Virus record (IMG/VR): IMGVR_UViG_3300028734_000012
Coordinates: 112,333-176,332 of that record
Reading direction: 5' to 3' (one strand)
Length of the DNA stretch: 64,000 nucleotides
DNA from: a virus
Positions 9,643 to 19,289 of the stretch are shown one piece after another (the first letter of the stretch is position 1; each line of letters starts with the position of its first letter). The translations under genes were made by a program, and so were the position numbers. Under the pieces are notes generated by a model. That model was not told the DNA's origin. It made no database searches and saw only the letters and a list, made by a program, of their open reading frames with translations.

Positions 9643-11229
9643 ATGTCAAGTACAAATAAGACATCTGGCTTAGACTTAACACAATATATTGGTGTTGACA
9701 TTTTTAATCCTTTAGAAGATTACAATGTTGATATGGGTAAATTGGATACTAAAATAACAGCCCTATCAAATACAGTACCTATGAAAACTATAGCAGACAT
9801 AACATATTATGTTTCTACAACAGGATTATACACAAATGATGGATTAACAAGTGGCACATCATTTCCCACAATTAAGTATGCTATTGATAAAATACCACAA
9901 GTTGTTAATCATGTTATTACAATTAATGTAGCGGCAGGAACTTACCCAGAAGATATAGTAATAAGCGGATTTTCTGGTAAAGGGTCTATATACCTTATCG
10001 GGTCATCCACACTAGAAACTGCCTCAAATTACAATGTATTAAGTTGTGAAATTGATAATTGTAGTTGTGTTGTTGAGGTTAAGGGGCTTAATTTTACAAG
10101 TATTCTAAAACCAAGTTTTTGTGGAAACTATTGTATGAATGTTAGACTATTCTATACTAAAGCTATTTCTATATCTGATACTGGCGTACTTATTGTTGGT
10201 TCAAAATCAGTCATTGCTTTTTGTATTATATCAAATAAGAAACAAGCGATAGGCGCTGATAGTAACTCGGAAGTATATACAACAGAGGTATCTGGTATAA
10301 ATAATATAGTTTCCTATTCATCACTCGCAAACTGTAAGATAACCGCTATGAGTATAATGGGACAGTTATCTGGACGTATTAACATGCAATATGGTGGAGA
10401 AATTATTGGTTCTGATGGTAAGTCTACAAGTGGTTATAGCCCTAACCTGTTAATTAATGGGGATTTTAAAGTCTGGCAACGTGGAACAACATTCAATTTA
10501 GCAACTGGGGGATATACAGCAGACAGGTGGAAGATATATACTGACAGTTCAATGACAAATGTTGCCTATTCTGCAAAACTGTATTGTTTAAACAGACTTG
10601 GTGGAAACGGAACATTTAGTGCTATATGTCAGTTCATAGAAGATTTAAGTATTATTGGTAAAACTGTTACTATGTCTGCAATGATTGACGGAGTTGTTTA
10701 TTCAGTTACAACTGTCTTAGGCTCACAACAAAGCTTCATTGTTAAGTCTGGAATTTTGGAATTTGATATTGGAACAGCGATTTATAGTAATGTAAATCCT
10801 GCCGTAAATATAGCGTTTCTTGATAAACTTGACCACCAAGTATCATGGGTGAAGCTTGAAGTAGGTTCTGTCCCTACACCATATGTTCCCCGTCCAATAG
10901 CAGAGGAACTTGCAATGTGTCAGAGATATTTTATTTCATGCAAGAAGGGCTGGGAATCAACTAATGTCTACCAAATAAGTTTGAATGACATATATGCTAA
11001 TTTTAATATCCCAGAAATGCGTGTTGTTCCGACTGTTAATGTTGATGGTTCTAAGATTTATGTTAGCGGTCAGAATACTAATGGAATAACAGGGTTTACT
11101 ATAGATTCACATGGAGCAAGCATGGCTCTTATTTCTTTGCATGTAGTAAGCACTAATAATTCTGTTAACGTGTATGGTTTACAAATAGCTGTAGATGGTG
11201 CTATAACTCTTGATTCAGAAATATACTAA
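9643..11229 (+). CDS. Tail spike/fibre-like protein, paralogue 1
   Basis: A 528-residue protein in three parts. Residues 1-45 (Y-I-G-V-D-I-F-N-P-L-E-D-Y-N-V-D) form a short N-terminal segment shared with the next gene, likely the tail attachment. Residues 60-260 resemble a right-handed beta-helix of the pectate-lyase type (T-I-N-V-A-A-G-T-Y, then I-x-x-F-x-G-K-G). From about 270 comes a C-terminal module with LLINGDFKVWQRG, A-D-R-W and PRPIAEELAMCQRYF, common at the ends of phage fibres. It is probably a receptor-binding or glycan-cleaving spike. No catalytic residues can be identified by eye. Confidence 0.65.
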   Translation: MSSTNKTSGLDLTQYIGVDIFNPLEDYNVDMGKLDTKITALSNTVPMKTIADITYYVSTTGLYTNDGLTSGTSFPTIKYAIDKIPQVVNHVITINVAAGTYPEDIVISGFSGKGSIYLIGSSTLETASNYNVLSCEIDNCSCVVEVKGLNFTSILKPSFCGNYCMNVRLFYTKAISISDTGVLIVGSKSVIAFCIISNKKQAIGADSNSEVYTTEVSGINNIVSYSSLANCKITAMSIMGQLSGRINMQYGGEIIGSDGKSTSGYSPNLLINGDFKVWQRGTTFNLATGGYTADRWKIYTDSSMTNVAYSAKLYCLNRLGGNGTFSAICQFIEDLSIIGKTVTMSAMIDGVVYSVTTVLGSQQSFIVKSGILEFDIGTAIYSNVNPAVNIAFLDKLDHQVSWVKLEVGSVPTPYVPRPIAEELAMCQRYFISCKKGWESTNVYQISLNDIYANFNIPEMRVVPTVNVDGSKIYVSGQNTNGITGFTIDSHGASMALISLHVVSTNNSVNVYGLQIAVDGAITLDSEIY

Positions 11230-11262
11230 AATAAAACAACTTAAAAAGAAAGGGGTGAATAT

Positions 11263-12903
11263 ATGTCAAGTACACATAAAACAGACAATGTGCCTTTAAC
11301 ACAGTATGTAGGTATAGATATCTTTAATCCACTAGAGGATTATAATGTTGATATGTTTAATATATCAAGTGCAATAGGTTGGATATATGATGATTTTGAT
11401 GCATTAGACAATAAGTATCCATTAAAAACTGTTGAAGATATTACATATTATGTTTCTAAAGGGACTGGATTAGATGATGAAAATGACGGATTAACTTCTG
11501 ACACAGCATTTTATAGTATAGCTAAAGCAATAAGTATGATTCCTCAAATTGTGAATCATAATGTAACTATTAATGTTGCCGCAGGAACTTACATAGAAGA
11601 TGTCACACTCGAAGGATTTGTAGGTAAAGGGACGATTACATTAAAAGGTTGCGAAGCTTTAGGTTCACCAACGGAGTATAAAGTTAATAGCGTATTAGTA
11701 CAAAGATGTACAGTATTAGTTTCAGTAATTGGTTTAAATGCTGTGTCTTTTAAAACAGGGTTTGGTTCATTTACTTCAACCCTATGTTCAGAAGTGTATA
11801 TTAATACATGTATATCTACATATATAGATGCAACAAAACCTCATTTTGGTATTTTATCATGGGGTTCAATCACATATGTAATTAATAGTACATTTTCAAA
11901 TTCTAATGGGATATACACAGGACTTGGTGGGACTTTATATTTAGAATCAGTATCTGGGACTAATAATCTTGTTGGTATTACTGTAGCTAATGGAAGTACA
12001 GCTATTAAGTCATTTGGTGTTATTATTACTGGCAACATAGACACCAGTATTCAAGCTGGAAGTCAAATTATAGGTTCTGATGGTAAGTCTACAAGTGGTT
12101 ATAGTCCTAATTTACTTATTAATGGAGACTTTAAGATTAATCAAAGAGCATTATCTAGTTATACAACTGCCAATGCTTATTCTGTTGATAGATGGTTAAA
12201 TTATGGTGTTAGCACAACTATAACACCTATAACAAATGGATTGACAATTTCATGTTTGTCAACTAGTGATAGCAATCTAATCATGCAATCAGTAGAAGAT
12301 TATGCTAAGTTCTCTGGTAAGACTGTTACATTGTCAGTAAAATATAGTGCTTTGTCTTTAGGGACAAATACTAAAATGACATTAGCTATTAGTGATGGCA
12401 TTAGTATGTATTCTGTTGATACAACTCAATCAAGTGGTATCATTAGCGTTACGCATATACTTCCAAGTAATATTACAAAATTATGTGCGACACTGGTTAA
12501 ATATGGAAACGGAACATCATTTTCAGTAAATGTAGAATGGGCTAAACTTGAATTAGGTTCTGTACCTACACCTTTTGTTCCACGTCCAATAGCAGAAGAA
12601 CTTGCAATGTGTAAGAGGTATTATGAATCATTTCTTTGTACTTCTATTGTTACGGATAACTCATATGGAACGTATCGCTACTGCTCTAGTATACCCTTGG
12701 TAGAGAAAAGAATATTTCCAACTCTAAAATTTGATTCAGCAAATATTCTTAATATTGTTATACTTAATGCATCGCAAATTAGTTATGATAGTTCTGCTTC
12801 TAATAAATCATCAATACTTCCAACGGTTTTACAATCAGCTTTTACTACTACTGGAGCTAATGGGGTTATTTTTATAGGTTCAGCAGATGCAGAAATTTAT
12901 TAA
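11263..12903 (+). CDS. Tail spike/fibre-like protein, paralogue 2
   Basis: This 546-residue protein has the same layout as the gene before it and must be its duplicate. It shares the start M-S-S-T-x-K-T and the attachment motif I-F-N-P-L-E-D-Y-N-V-D-M. It also shares the beta-helix lead T-I-N-V-A-A-G-T-Y and the block with LLINGDFKINQRA and PRPIAEELAMCKRYY. The beta-helix turns and the extreme C-terminus have diverged. Two tandem copies with a shared anchor suggest two alternative or co-assembled receptor-binding proteins. The ribosome site is aaaggggtg. Confidence 0.65.
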   Translation: MSSTHKTDNVPLTQYVGIDIFNPLEDYNVDMFNISSAIGWIYDDFDALDNKYPLKTVEDITYYVSKGTGLDDENDGLTSDTAFYSIAKAISMIPQIVNHNVTINVAAGTYIEDVTLEGFVGKGTITLKGCEALGSPTEYKVNSVLVQRCTVLVSVIGLNAVSFKTGFGSFTSTLCSEVYINTCISTYIDATKPHFGILSWGSITYVINSTFSNSNGIYTGLGGTLYLESVSGTNNLVGITVANGSTAIKSFGVIITGNIDTSIQAGSQIIGSDGKSTSGYSPNLLINGDFKINQRALSSYTTANAYSVDRWLNYGVSTTITPITNGLTISCLSTSDSNLIMQSVEDYAKFSGKTVTLSVKYSALSLGTNTKMTLAISDGISMYSVDTTQSSGIISVTHILPSNITKLCATLVKYGNGTSFSVNVEWAKLELGSVPTPFVPRPIAEELAMCKRYYESFLCTSIVTDNSYGTYRYCSSIPLVEKRIFPTLKFDSANILNIVILNASQISYDSSASNKSSILPTVLQSAFTTTGANGVIFIGSADAEIY

Positions 12904-12922
12904 AAAAGGAGAACTACAAATA

Positions 12923-13585
12923 ATGGAAATTAATATACAAACACACAAAGCTTATGCTAGTGTAGATTCTAATAATATTGTAACTAAATTATTCTCTGAT
13001 GTTTTTATACAACCAACTGATACGGACGTATTAATCATTGAAGGACAAGGAGATTCTGTAGTTTATATACAAAATAGTTATACATTGATGGATGAAAATC
13101 AATGTTATAATTATAAAATAGTTGATGGAAAAATAGTCACTAGAGATTTAGAAGAAAAACAATCTGATGTTGATTATATAAATCGTGTGAAAATACAAAA
13201 ATTACAAGAGATATCAAATGCTTGTGAGAAAACAGTATATGCAGGAACTGATGTGACTACATCTTTAGGTGTAGAACATTTTTCTTGTACTGCAAATGAC
13301 CAAACTAACATTTCGGCTTCTGCTTCTGCCGTATTACAAGGGGCAACGCAAATCCCATATCATGCTGATGGTAAATTATGTAGAGTATTTAGTGGTGAAG
13401 AAATCACTAATTTATATACAAGCGTTAAGTTATTTGTTACATATCAAGTTACATTCTGTAATCACTTAAATATTTGGATTAAACGTTGTACGACAATTGA
13501 TGAATTGAACTCTATAACATATACTTCTAAACTCCCAAGTGATTTATTAGAAAATTTTAATACTATTATGGGTATAGTAGAATAG
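12923..13585 (+). CDS. DUF4376-like tail-associated protein
   Basis: A 220-residue protein. I place the start at ATG 12923, because an AGGAG lies at 12907-12911; a longer in-frame start at 12887 is inside the previous gene. The C-terminal half has H-F-S-x-T-x-x-D-Q-x-N, G-A-T-x-I-P-Y-H-A-D-G and C-R-V-F-S-x-E-E. This is the pattern I know as DUF4376, found in Clostridium and related phages right after fibre genes. The role may be fibre assembly, but this is unproven. The N-terminal 90 residues are unassigned. Confidence 0.65.
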   Translation: MEINIQTHKAYASVDSNNIVTKLFSDVFIQPTDTDVLIIEGQGDSVVYIQNSYTLMDENQCYNYKIVDGKIVTRDLEEKQSDVDYINRVKIQKLQEISNACEKTVYAGTDVTTSLGVEHFSCTANDQTNISASASAVLQGATQIPYHADGKLCRVFSGEEITNLYTSVKLFVTYQVTFCNHLNIWIKRCTTIDELNSITYTSKLPSDLLENFNTIMGIVE

Positions 13586-13592
13586 AAAGAAT

Positions 13593-14012
13593 ATGAAAAA
13601 GTTATTCGAAAATTTAATTTTGTTTTTAATTGGTGGTAGCATTTATTTCTTTTCTGAATGTATATTCAGAGGTTATTCGTTTATGCCTATGTTTATCGTA
13701 GGCGGTATATCGTTTCTATGTATAGGAGCATTAAATAATACAGTGTTTAATTGGAACACACCTTTATTAATACAACAATTTATATCAATGCTTATTATTA
13801 CTTCTTTAGAATTTGCAAGTGGTATGATATTGAACGTTTATATGGGATTAAATATGTGGGATTATTCTAACCAATGGGGGAACATTTATGGACAGATTTG
13901 TCCAAAATTTATGATAATCTGGTTCTTTGTTTCTCTTATTGGTATTATTTTAGATGATATTATTAGATGGAAACTGTTTAAAGAAGAAAGACCGCATTAT
14001 CAATTATTATGA
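13593..14012 (+). CDS. Integral membrane protein, CmpB/PF06541-like
   Basis: A 139-residue protein with four hydrophobic segments. The C-terminal motif includes L-E-F-x-S-G, N-M-W-D-Y-S-N, G-Q-I-C-P, L-D-D-x-I-R-W and E-E-R-P-H-Y. This matches the bacterial family named putative ABC-transporter type IV (PF06541), normally a cellular membrane protein of unknown role. Here it sits inside a tail gene cluster with an 8-base gap from the gene before. It might act as a holin-like or superinfection-exclusion protein, or be acquired from a host. The family match is fairly clear; the role is not. Confidence 0.6.
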   Translation: MKKLFENLILFLIGGSIYFFSECIFRGYSFMPMFIVGGISFLCIGALNNTVFNWNTPLLIQQFISMLIITSLEFASGMILNVYMGLNMWDYSNQWGNIYGQICPKFMIIWFFVSLIGIILDDIIRWKLFKEERPHYQLL

Positions 14013-14030
14013 AAGAATAGGGGGTGTAAT

Positions 14031-14933
14031 ATGGTATTTTTAGGTAATTCATTTTTCTTAGGGCAAAAGTGTATGAGAACTACCCCATCAAGTATTTCTC
14101 ATATTGTAAAAATTAAATTACAAAATGGTATGTTCGATGAAGTATATATTGGTAAGGATACAAATACAACATATACAACAGATATAAATCCTACATGGGA
14201 TTATAATACACTTTTACACGCATTTTTCAATGGTAATTTATATGCTGGTAATGTAGATTTCCAATTATCACAAGTAAGTTCTATAAGAATAAAACGTAGA
14301 GTAACTGGTGAATATGAGTATACTACATTATTTGAGATACCTATTAAGGTAGAATCAGATTTACGTTTTACAAGATATGATAGATTAGCACAATCTGGAA
14401 TACAGTATGATTACATAAGCGTTCCAGTACTAAATAACGTAGAAGGTAACTCTAGTGTTAAGAGCGTTTTAAGTCAATTTGAAGGTGTATTTATTGTTGG
14501 TAAAGACCAAACATTCAATACAATATTAAATGTTGCAATCACTTCACAAAAGAATAGACCATCTTCCATTATCAATACAATAGATAGAAAATATCCATAT
14601 GTTGTTTCTAATGGATTAAATAATTATTATAGCGGTACAACAACTGGTATGTTCTTAGAAACAGAAACAGATAATTTCACATGGAAATATTATGATGGGT
14701 GGAAACATAGAGCCGATTTAATGGATTTTTTATGTGATGGTAAGCCTAAAATTCTAAAGCATTATGATGGAAGAATTTGGATGATATCTGTTGTTGAAAA
14801 TCCAACCGAAACAGTACAAGAACAAAATGATATTGTAATTACTTCATTTAACTGGACTGAAAGTGATGATTATAATTCAACTAATGCGTTATATAATGGT
14901 GGGTTTATTGAAGTTAATGTTGAGGGGAGATGA
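14031..14933 (+). CDS. Putative distal-tail or minor tail protein
   Basis: A 300-residue protein with ribosome site agggggtg. It is beta-rich without signal peptide or membrane helices. It lies directly before a DUF5048-like protein, the order in which many Gram-positive siphophages place distal tail and hub proteins. Motifs such as SSIRIKRRVTGEYEYTTLFEIP may form the ring-building beta sandwich. I see no decisive family signature, so the distal-tail label is from position only. Confidence 0.4.
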   Translation: MVFLGNSFFLGQKCMRTTPSSISHIVKIKLQNGMFDEVYIGKDTNTTYTTDINPTWDYNTLLHAFFNGNLYAGNVDFQLSQVSSIRIKRRVTGEYEYTTLFEIPIKVESDLRFTRYDRLAQSGIQYDYISVPVLNNVEGNSSVKSVLSQFEGVFIVGKDQTFNTILNVAITSQKNRPSSIINTIDRKYPYVVSNGLNNYYSGTTTGMFLETETDNFTWKYYDGWKHRADLMDFLCDGKPKILKHYDGRIWMISVVENPTETVQEQNDIVITSFNWTESDDYNSTNALYNGGFIEVNVEGR

Positions 14934-14939
14934 TAATCA

Positions 14940-16349
14940 ATGCCATATCAAGTACAGCAAGAAGACATTAGATTATTAAAACAATCTCCAAAGACTAATT
15001 ATGTTTCGTTAGAGTTACAAAATAACGTATTTAAAACAATAGATAAAATGGAAGGTCAACTTGTATCTGATTCATATACAATTGATGCAGATTCTGATAT
15101 AAGAAGAACCTTTACACTTACATTAGTTGTAAGTGATTCAAGTTTTAACATAGGAGAAAATTCTAAAATATGGTTGAATAAATATATTAAAATTACTATT
15201 GGTACTTTTAATTTAAGGACAGAATCAATCGTATGGTATCCCGTAGGTACATACCTATTTACAGATACTAACTATAAATATGATTCAGTTTCTAATATAT
15301 TAACATTAACTTGTGTAGATTTAATGAGTAAATTAACGGGATTAAGAAACGGGCAACTTACTGGTTTAACTACCTCAATACCACAAGGTTCTGTACTTCG
15401 TGATACGATAATTTCAGTAATCACACAGTTAGGTGGATTCCCAAATTATAGAATTGAGGATGCTGGAAAACCAATACCATATGACTTGAATTTTTCAACT
15501 GGGGCAACTGTTTATGAAATTCTTACGACACTAAGAGACTTATATGCAGGATATGAAATGTTCTTTGATATTGATAATGTGTTCGTATTTCAACCAATAC
15601 CAACATGTAAAGATACAGATTATTTTTTAGTAGATACAGACTTAAAGGATTTAGTTATTTCAGAAGAAGTAAGTAACTCATTTTCTGATGTTAAGAATGT
15701 CACAGAAGTTTGGGGTCAAAACATTGAAGCTGATAGATATACTGACAGTGTAACTATGAGTGGAGATACATATACTTTAACATTTACTTCCGCAATAGTT
15801 TTAAGTAATTATTTAGATATATCTTTTAAAGCATCAGCAAATAATGTTGCAAATGCAAAGATTAAATTTAACACAAGTACTGTATATAATATATTAGATG
15901 AAGATGGAGTAAATATTATAGCTAATAGGATTGTGGCAGGAAAAACGTATGTAGTTAGATATAGTAATAGCACAGTTAAATTATTAGGTCAAAATCAAAT
16001 ATATGCTATTTGGAAAGATACCAACGCTGATAGTCCATATAACATTAATAAAATTGGTGAGATTTGTCAAATATTTAGCGGTGGTGACTATGAAAAAATA
16101 TATTCTGACGACCTAGCTTTAGAACGTGCTAAATATGAAAACTGGTTAAAAACAAGATTACAAGATGCGACCGTGTTAGAAATGATTAATATACCTTGGA
16201 TGGATGTAAATAAAAAGATTTTATACCAAAGTAAAGTAACAGGAGTAACACAAGGATATATAACTAAATCAATTAATGGCTCAACAACAACTGGGACGAT
16301 GACAACTAATATTATAAAATATTACCCATTGTATCCAGACATTATATAA
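14940..16349 (+). CDS. DUF5048-like tail hub protein
   Basis: A 469-residue protein. The first 330 residues follow the gp27/hub pattern used by siphophage tail-associated proteins. They run from an N-terminal beta domain (DSYTIDADSDIRRTFTLTL), through PVGTYLFTD and LTLTCVDLMSKLTGLRNGQL, to GATVYEILTTLRDLYAGYEM. I know this set as the DUF5048 group in Firmicutes phages. It probably forms the trimeric hub at the tail tip, next to the distal tail ring. It is separated from the gene before by only a few bases. Confidence 0.6.
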   Translation: MPYQVQQEDIRLLKQSPKTNYVSLELQNNVFKTIDKMEGQLVSDSYTIDADSDIRRTFTLTLVVSDSSFNIGENSKIWLNKYIKITIGTFNLRTESIVWYPVGTYLFTDTNYKYDSVSNILTLTCVDLMSKLTGLRNGQLTGLTTSIPQGSVLRDTIISVITQLGGFPNYRIEDAGKPIPYDLNFSTGATVYEILTTLRDLYAGYEMFFDIDNVFVFQPIPTCKDTDYFLVDTDLKDLVISEEVSNSFSDVKNVTEVWGQNIEADRYTDSVTMSGDTYTLTFTSAIVLSNYLDISFKASANNVANAKIKFNTSTVYNILDEDGVNIIANRIVAGKTYVVRYSNSTVKLLGQNQIYAIWKDTNADSPYNINKIGEICQIFSGGDYEKIYSDDLALERAKYENWLKTRLQDATVLEMINIPWMDVNKKILYQSKVTGVTQGYITKSINGSTTTGTMTTNIIKYYPLYPDII

Positions 16350-16364
16350 AAAGGAGATGAGTAA

Positions 16365-17060
16365 ATGGCTTATACTGATTGCCCACTAAGTACGCTACCA
16401 ACTACTATTGATAGTTTTCCTAGAAGACAGGATTTAACCCTTGCAGATTTGTCATTAGTACAAAGTTTTGAAACAAAATATGCAAGTGGAGATTTTGCTG
16501 GCGCTAACCAAATTATAGAAGATAACCCAACTTTAAAATTAAAAATTAACAATGCAGAAACATGGAATGAAATGAGAGATGCAATTATTGCATTAGAGCA
16601 TATGTTCATGACTGACATTGAAGATTACATAACTAACGTAGCGCAATATCAAGGGACTTTTATACCATCAAAATCATATAAAAAATACGATATAGTTGAT
16701 TATGTATTTAATGATGCTGTTAATTGTTATATGGTAAAATATAACAATACACCAGTTGGTACACTTCCAACTGATTTAAACTATTTTGCACCACAAACTC
16801 TTAGAGGTTTACAAGGTGTAAGTGGTATTGGTCTATCATTTAAGAAATTATGGATTGATATAACTGAATATAAGGTAGATGAAAGTGTGTCTTATTTAGG
16901 TGATATTTATCAATGTTTAATTCAAAATGTAGGACATAACCCATTAACTTCACCTACGTATTGGTTAAAAATTATGTACTTAACACCTCAAATTGTTACT
17001 AGCACAGATAAACCAACAAGTTTGAAATCTGGCGGCTATTGGTTTAAGATAGTTGCTTAA
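16365..17060 (+). CDS. Tail protein with carbohydrate-binding-like modules
   Basis: A 231-residue protein with ribosome site aaaaggag. The N-terminal 95 residues are helical. From residue 95 there are two short modules with the ChiC/CBM5-12-like pattern: Y-x-K-Y-D-I-V-D-Y then C-Y-M-V-K-x-N-x-T-P-V-G, and V-D-E-S-V-S-Y-L-G-D-I-Y-Q-C. Such modules bind polysaccharides and are frequent in fibres and tail tips. It is the last structural gene before the lysin. The binding role is an inference. Confidence 0.55.
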   Translation: MAYTDCPLSTLPTTIDSFPRRQDLTLADLSLVQSFETKYASGDFAGANQIIEDNPTLKLKINNAETWNEMRDAIIALEHMFMTDIEDYITNVAQYQGTFIPSKSYKKYDIVDYVFNDAVNCYMVKYNNTPVGTLPTDLNYFAPQTLRGLQGVSGIGLSFKKLWIDITEYKVDESVSYLGDIYQCLIQNVGHNPLTSPTYWLKIMYLTPQIVTSTDKPTSLKSGGYWFKIVA

Positions 17061-17081
17061 TAGAAAGGGGATTAATATATT

Positions 17082-18185
17082 ATGAATATTAAAGGAATTG
17101 ATGTTTCAAAGCATCAAGGTAAAATTGATTGGTCAAAAGTAAAAGCAGATGGTGTAAAATTTGCTATGATTCGTGCTGGATATGGTAATTCTATATCACA
17201 AAAAGATACTTTATTTGACTATAATGTTACGAATGCTTTAGCTAACGGAATTGACGTAGGAGCATATTGGTTTAGTTATGCTGTTTCATCAACAGATGCA
17301 CGAAAAGAAGCACAAGTGTTTTTACAAGTTATTGAAAAATATAGAGGTAAAATGAAATACCCAGTATGCTTCGATTATGAATATGATTCAGTCAAATATT
17401 CTATATCAAAGGGTGTGACACCTACTAAATCATCGATGACTAGCATAGCAAAAACATTTATGACAGAAGTTAAAAATACTGGATGGGCTACCATGAATTA
17501 TACTAATATGGATTTTATTAGAAATAAATTCGATATGTCACAGCTAAGTGAGTTTGAGATATGGCTTGCAGACTACAGTGGCTCACCAGACGTTACTTGC
17601 GGTATTCAGCAAACAAGTAGTAATGGTAAAGTTAATGGGATTAGCGGCTCTGTAGATATGGATACAGCATTTAAGGATTATGCAAATCATCAAACTGCAT
17701 CAGATGCAGTAAGTGATACAACTTCTGATTTTAGTATTTCAAAAGGTAATTCATATCAATTTAAAATTACATCAAGTAATACACCTAGCTTTATTTTAGG
17801 AACTGCTAATGTATTCACAGTCAGTTTAGTTAGTCAAATTGGTAAGGAATATTTATTTAGAATCACAGCGATTGGAAATTCTGGTCAAGCAAGCGGAGTA
17901 TTCCTTGATGGCAAGAAGATTTGTATAGTTACCGTTAAAGAAGATATTGTAGTTTCTGATACACCAACTACATTAAATGTTTCTAAGGGTAAAACTTATC
18001 AGTTTAAATTAACGGCAGATAAAAAACCAGTTTTCACTTGTGGAAATGGTGGGATATTTATTGTTGATTTTGTAAAGTCAGAAGGTAATGACCATTTCTT
18101 TAAAGTAACAGCTATTGGGGATATTGGTCAATCAGCAGGATTTTATGCAAATGGTAAGAATATCTGTATAGGTACAATTAAATGA
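17082..18185 (+). CDS. Endolysin, GH25 muramidase with two C-terminal repeats
   Basis: This enzyme would cleave the glycan backbone of host peptidoglycan at the end of infection. Residues 1-200 are a GH25 domain: GIDVSKHQGKIDW at the start, an inner A-M-I-R-A-G-Y-G, the acidic cluster FDYEYD that should hold the catalytic pair, and SVDMD near the end. Residues 215-295 and 303-367 are two copies of a ~70-residue wall-binding-like repeat (S-K-G-x-x-Y-Q-F-K, then F-x-x-T-A-I-G, G-Q and G-K-x-I-C). I know this repeat from Clostridia lysozymes. No signal peptide is seen, so a holin is needed. The next gene overlaps its stop. Confidence 0.9.
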   Translation: MNIKGIDVSKHQGKIDWSKVKADGVKFAMIRAGYGNSISQKDTLFDYNVTNALANGIDVGAYWFSYAVSSTDARKEAQVFLQVIEKYRGKMKYPVCFDYEYDSVKYSISKGVTPTKSSMTSIAKTFMTEVKNTGWATMNYTNMDFIRNKFDMSQLSEFEIWLADYSGSPDVTCGIQQTSSNGKVNGISGSVDMDTAFKDYANHQTASDAVSDTTSDFSISKGNSYQFKITSSNTPSFILGTANVFTVSLVSQIGKEYLFRITAIGNSGQASGVFLDGKKICIVTVKEDIVVSDTPTTLNVSKGKTYQFKLTADKKPVFTCGNGGIFIVDFVKSEGNDHFFKVTAIGDIGQSAGFYANGKNICIGTIK

Positions 18186-18511
18186 AAAAGATTAAGAAGA
18201 AACCAGAGTTTTCTAAGTTCGTAATTGGCGCTTTAGTTTCAACTTATTTTGTAGTTTTAATTCTAGGTATTTATGTAGTGATTAGTGCTTTAATACTATA
18301 TCCAGAGTATGCCGTACAAGCATTAATGGCACTATTCACATATGTTGGTACTGTTAATGCAATTTCTATACCATTTTATTTGACTACTAAAAGAGATGAG
18401 AATCTACAGAAATATCCAGACATAAAGACAATAGATGATTTTAAATCTATGAACGATATCAGTTCAAATATGGGTGAAGACCTATCGAATATAAACAATA
18501 CGGAAAAGTGA
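18182..18511 (+). CDS. Small membrane protein of the lysis cassette, possible holin
   Basis: A 109-residue protein overlapping the lysin stop by 4 bases. A basic N-terminus (KKIKKK) is followed by two hydrophobic stretches at about 16-40 and 48-70 and a charged C-terminal tail. Two-helix proteins beside an endolysin are commonly holins or antiholins. No family motif is visible, so the role rests on size, topology and position. Confidence 0.5.
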   Translation: MKKIKKKPEFSKFVIGALVSTYFVVLILGIYVVISALILYPEYAVQALMALFTYVGTVNAISIPFYLTTKRDENLQKYPDIKTIDDFKSMNDISSNMGEDLSNINNTEK

Positions 18512-18521
18512 GGAATATTAT

Positions 18522-18884
18522 ATGAAAGAATTTATGAGTTTCGTTATTACAAATTGGGCATTAATTGTCGGTTTCATTTTTGTTATTATTATGGCAGTAC
18601 AAAAAATCATGGAGTTTGTGGCATTACCTACAGATAAGAGAATGGCAGAAGTTAAAGAAAGACTTTTAGAATGGGTTAGAATTGCCGAAGCAGACCTTGG
18701 TAGCGGTACTGGTGTACTTAAACTTGCACAAGTATATAATACTTTCTGCGAAGCGTTCCCTTACCTAAAGAAATGGATTACAATTGATAAATTTGATGTT
18801 CTTGTAAAAGAAGCTTTAGCTAAAATTGAAGCCGCATTAACTACAGAACAAGCTAAAATTAATGCTTTCCATTTAAGCAAATAA
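18522..18884 (+). CDS. Putative LL-H-type holin
   Basis: A 120-residue protein with one N-terminal membrane helix (about residues 8-30) and a helical cytoplasmic part. The part with RMAEVKERLLEWVRIAE and LGSGTGVLKLAQVYNTF resembles the LLH holin family of Gram-positive phages (phage_holin_6_1). It is 10 bases after another membrane protein and two genes after the lysin, and a hairpin closes the cassette. It would make the membrane lesion that releases the lysin. Confidence 0.65.
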   Translation: MKEFMSFVITNWALIVGFIFVIIMAVQKIMEFVALPTDKRMAEVKERLLEWVRIAEADLGSGTGVLKLAQVYNTFCEAFPYLKKWITIDKFDVLVKEALAKIEAALTTEQAKINAFHLSK

Positions 18885-18898
18885 TAGAAACGATATAT

Positions 18899-18928
18899 AT
18901 GCCATTATGGGTAATTCTGTAATGGCAT
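18899..18928 (+). terminator. Hairpin after the lysis cassette
   Basis: A perfect 9-base inverted repeat (ATGCCATTA and TAATGGCAT) surrounds a 12-base loop just after the holin-like stop. It is followed by an A-rich run, not a T-run. It may be a weak terminator, a processing site or a message stabiliser. Confidence 0.45.
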
Positions 18929-18959
18929 AATTATAAAAAGAAAAGTGAGTGATAATAAA

Positions 18960-19289
18960 ATGGCAAATATGTCAATAAATAATTTTACATTTCATGACCA
19001 TACCACAATAGCGAGTGTGGGGAATGAATTACATCTTACTAACAATATACAGACTGTCGATGTTGAAATTGTCGCCACTGGCACATTTACGGCAAATTTT
19101 GAAGGCAAAGGTTTATCTGGTGCATGGTATCCTATTGTTGGGGCTGATTTATCTACATTAAATTTAGCAAGTAATACTAATGTTACTACAGCTTTATGGC
19201 AAATAGATTTAACTGCGTTGGTATCTTTTAGAATTAATTTAGTACAAAATGCAGGAACTGTTTCTGTATATGGAAAGGTAGTGGGATAA
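18960..19289 (+). CDS. Small fibre-partner protein, copy 1
   Basis: A 109-residue protein that overlaps the start of the fibre gene behind it (TAATG). I prefer ATG 18960 to the GTG at 18945, because gtgag lies at a proper distance. Motifs F-x-F-H-D, N-N-x-x-T-V-x-x-E and S-V-Y-G-K-V-V recur in the protein at 21693, which likewise precedes a fibre gene. The pair suggests a dedicated adaptor or chaperone for each fibre. No family is recognised. Confidence 0.6.
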   Translation: MANMSINNFTFHDHTTIASVGNELHLTNNIQTVDVEIVATGTFTANFEGKGLSGAWYPIVGADLSTLNLASNTNVTTALWQIDLTALVSFRINLVQNAGTVSVYGKVVG

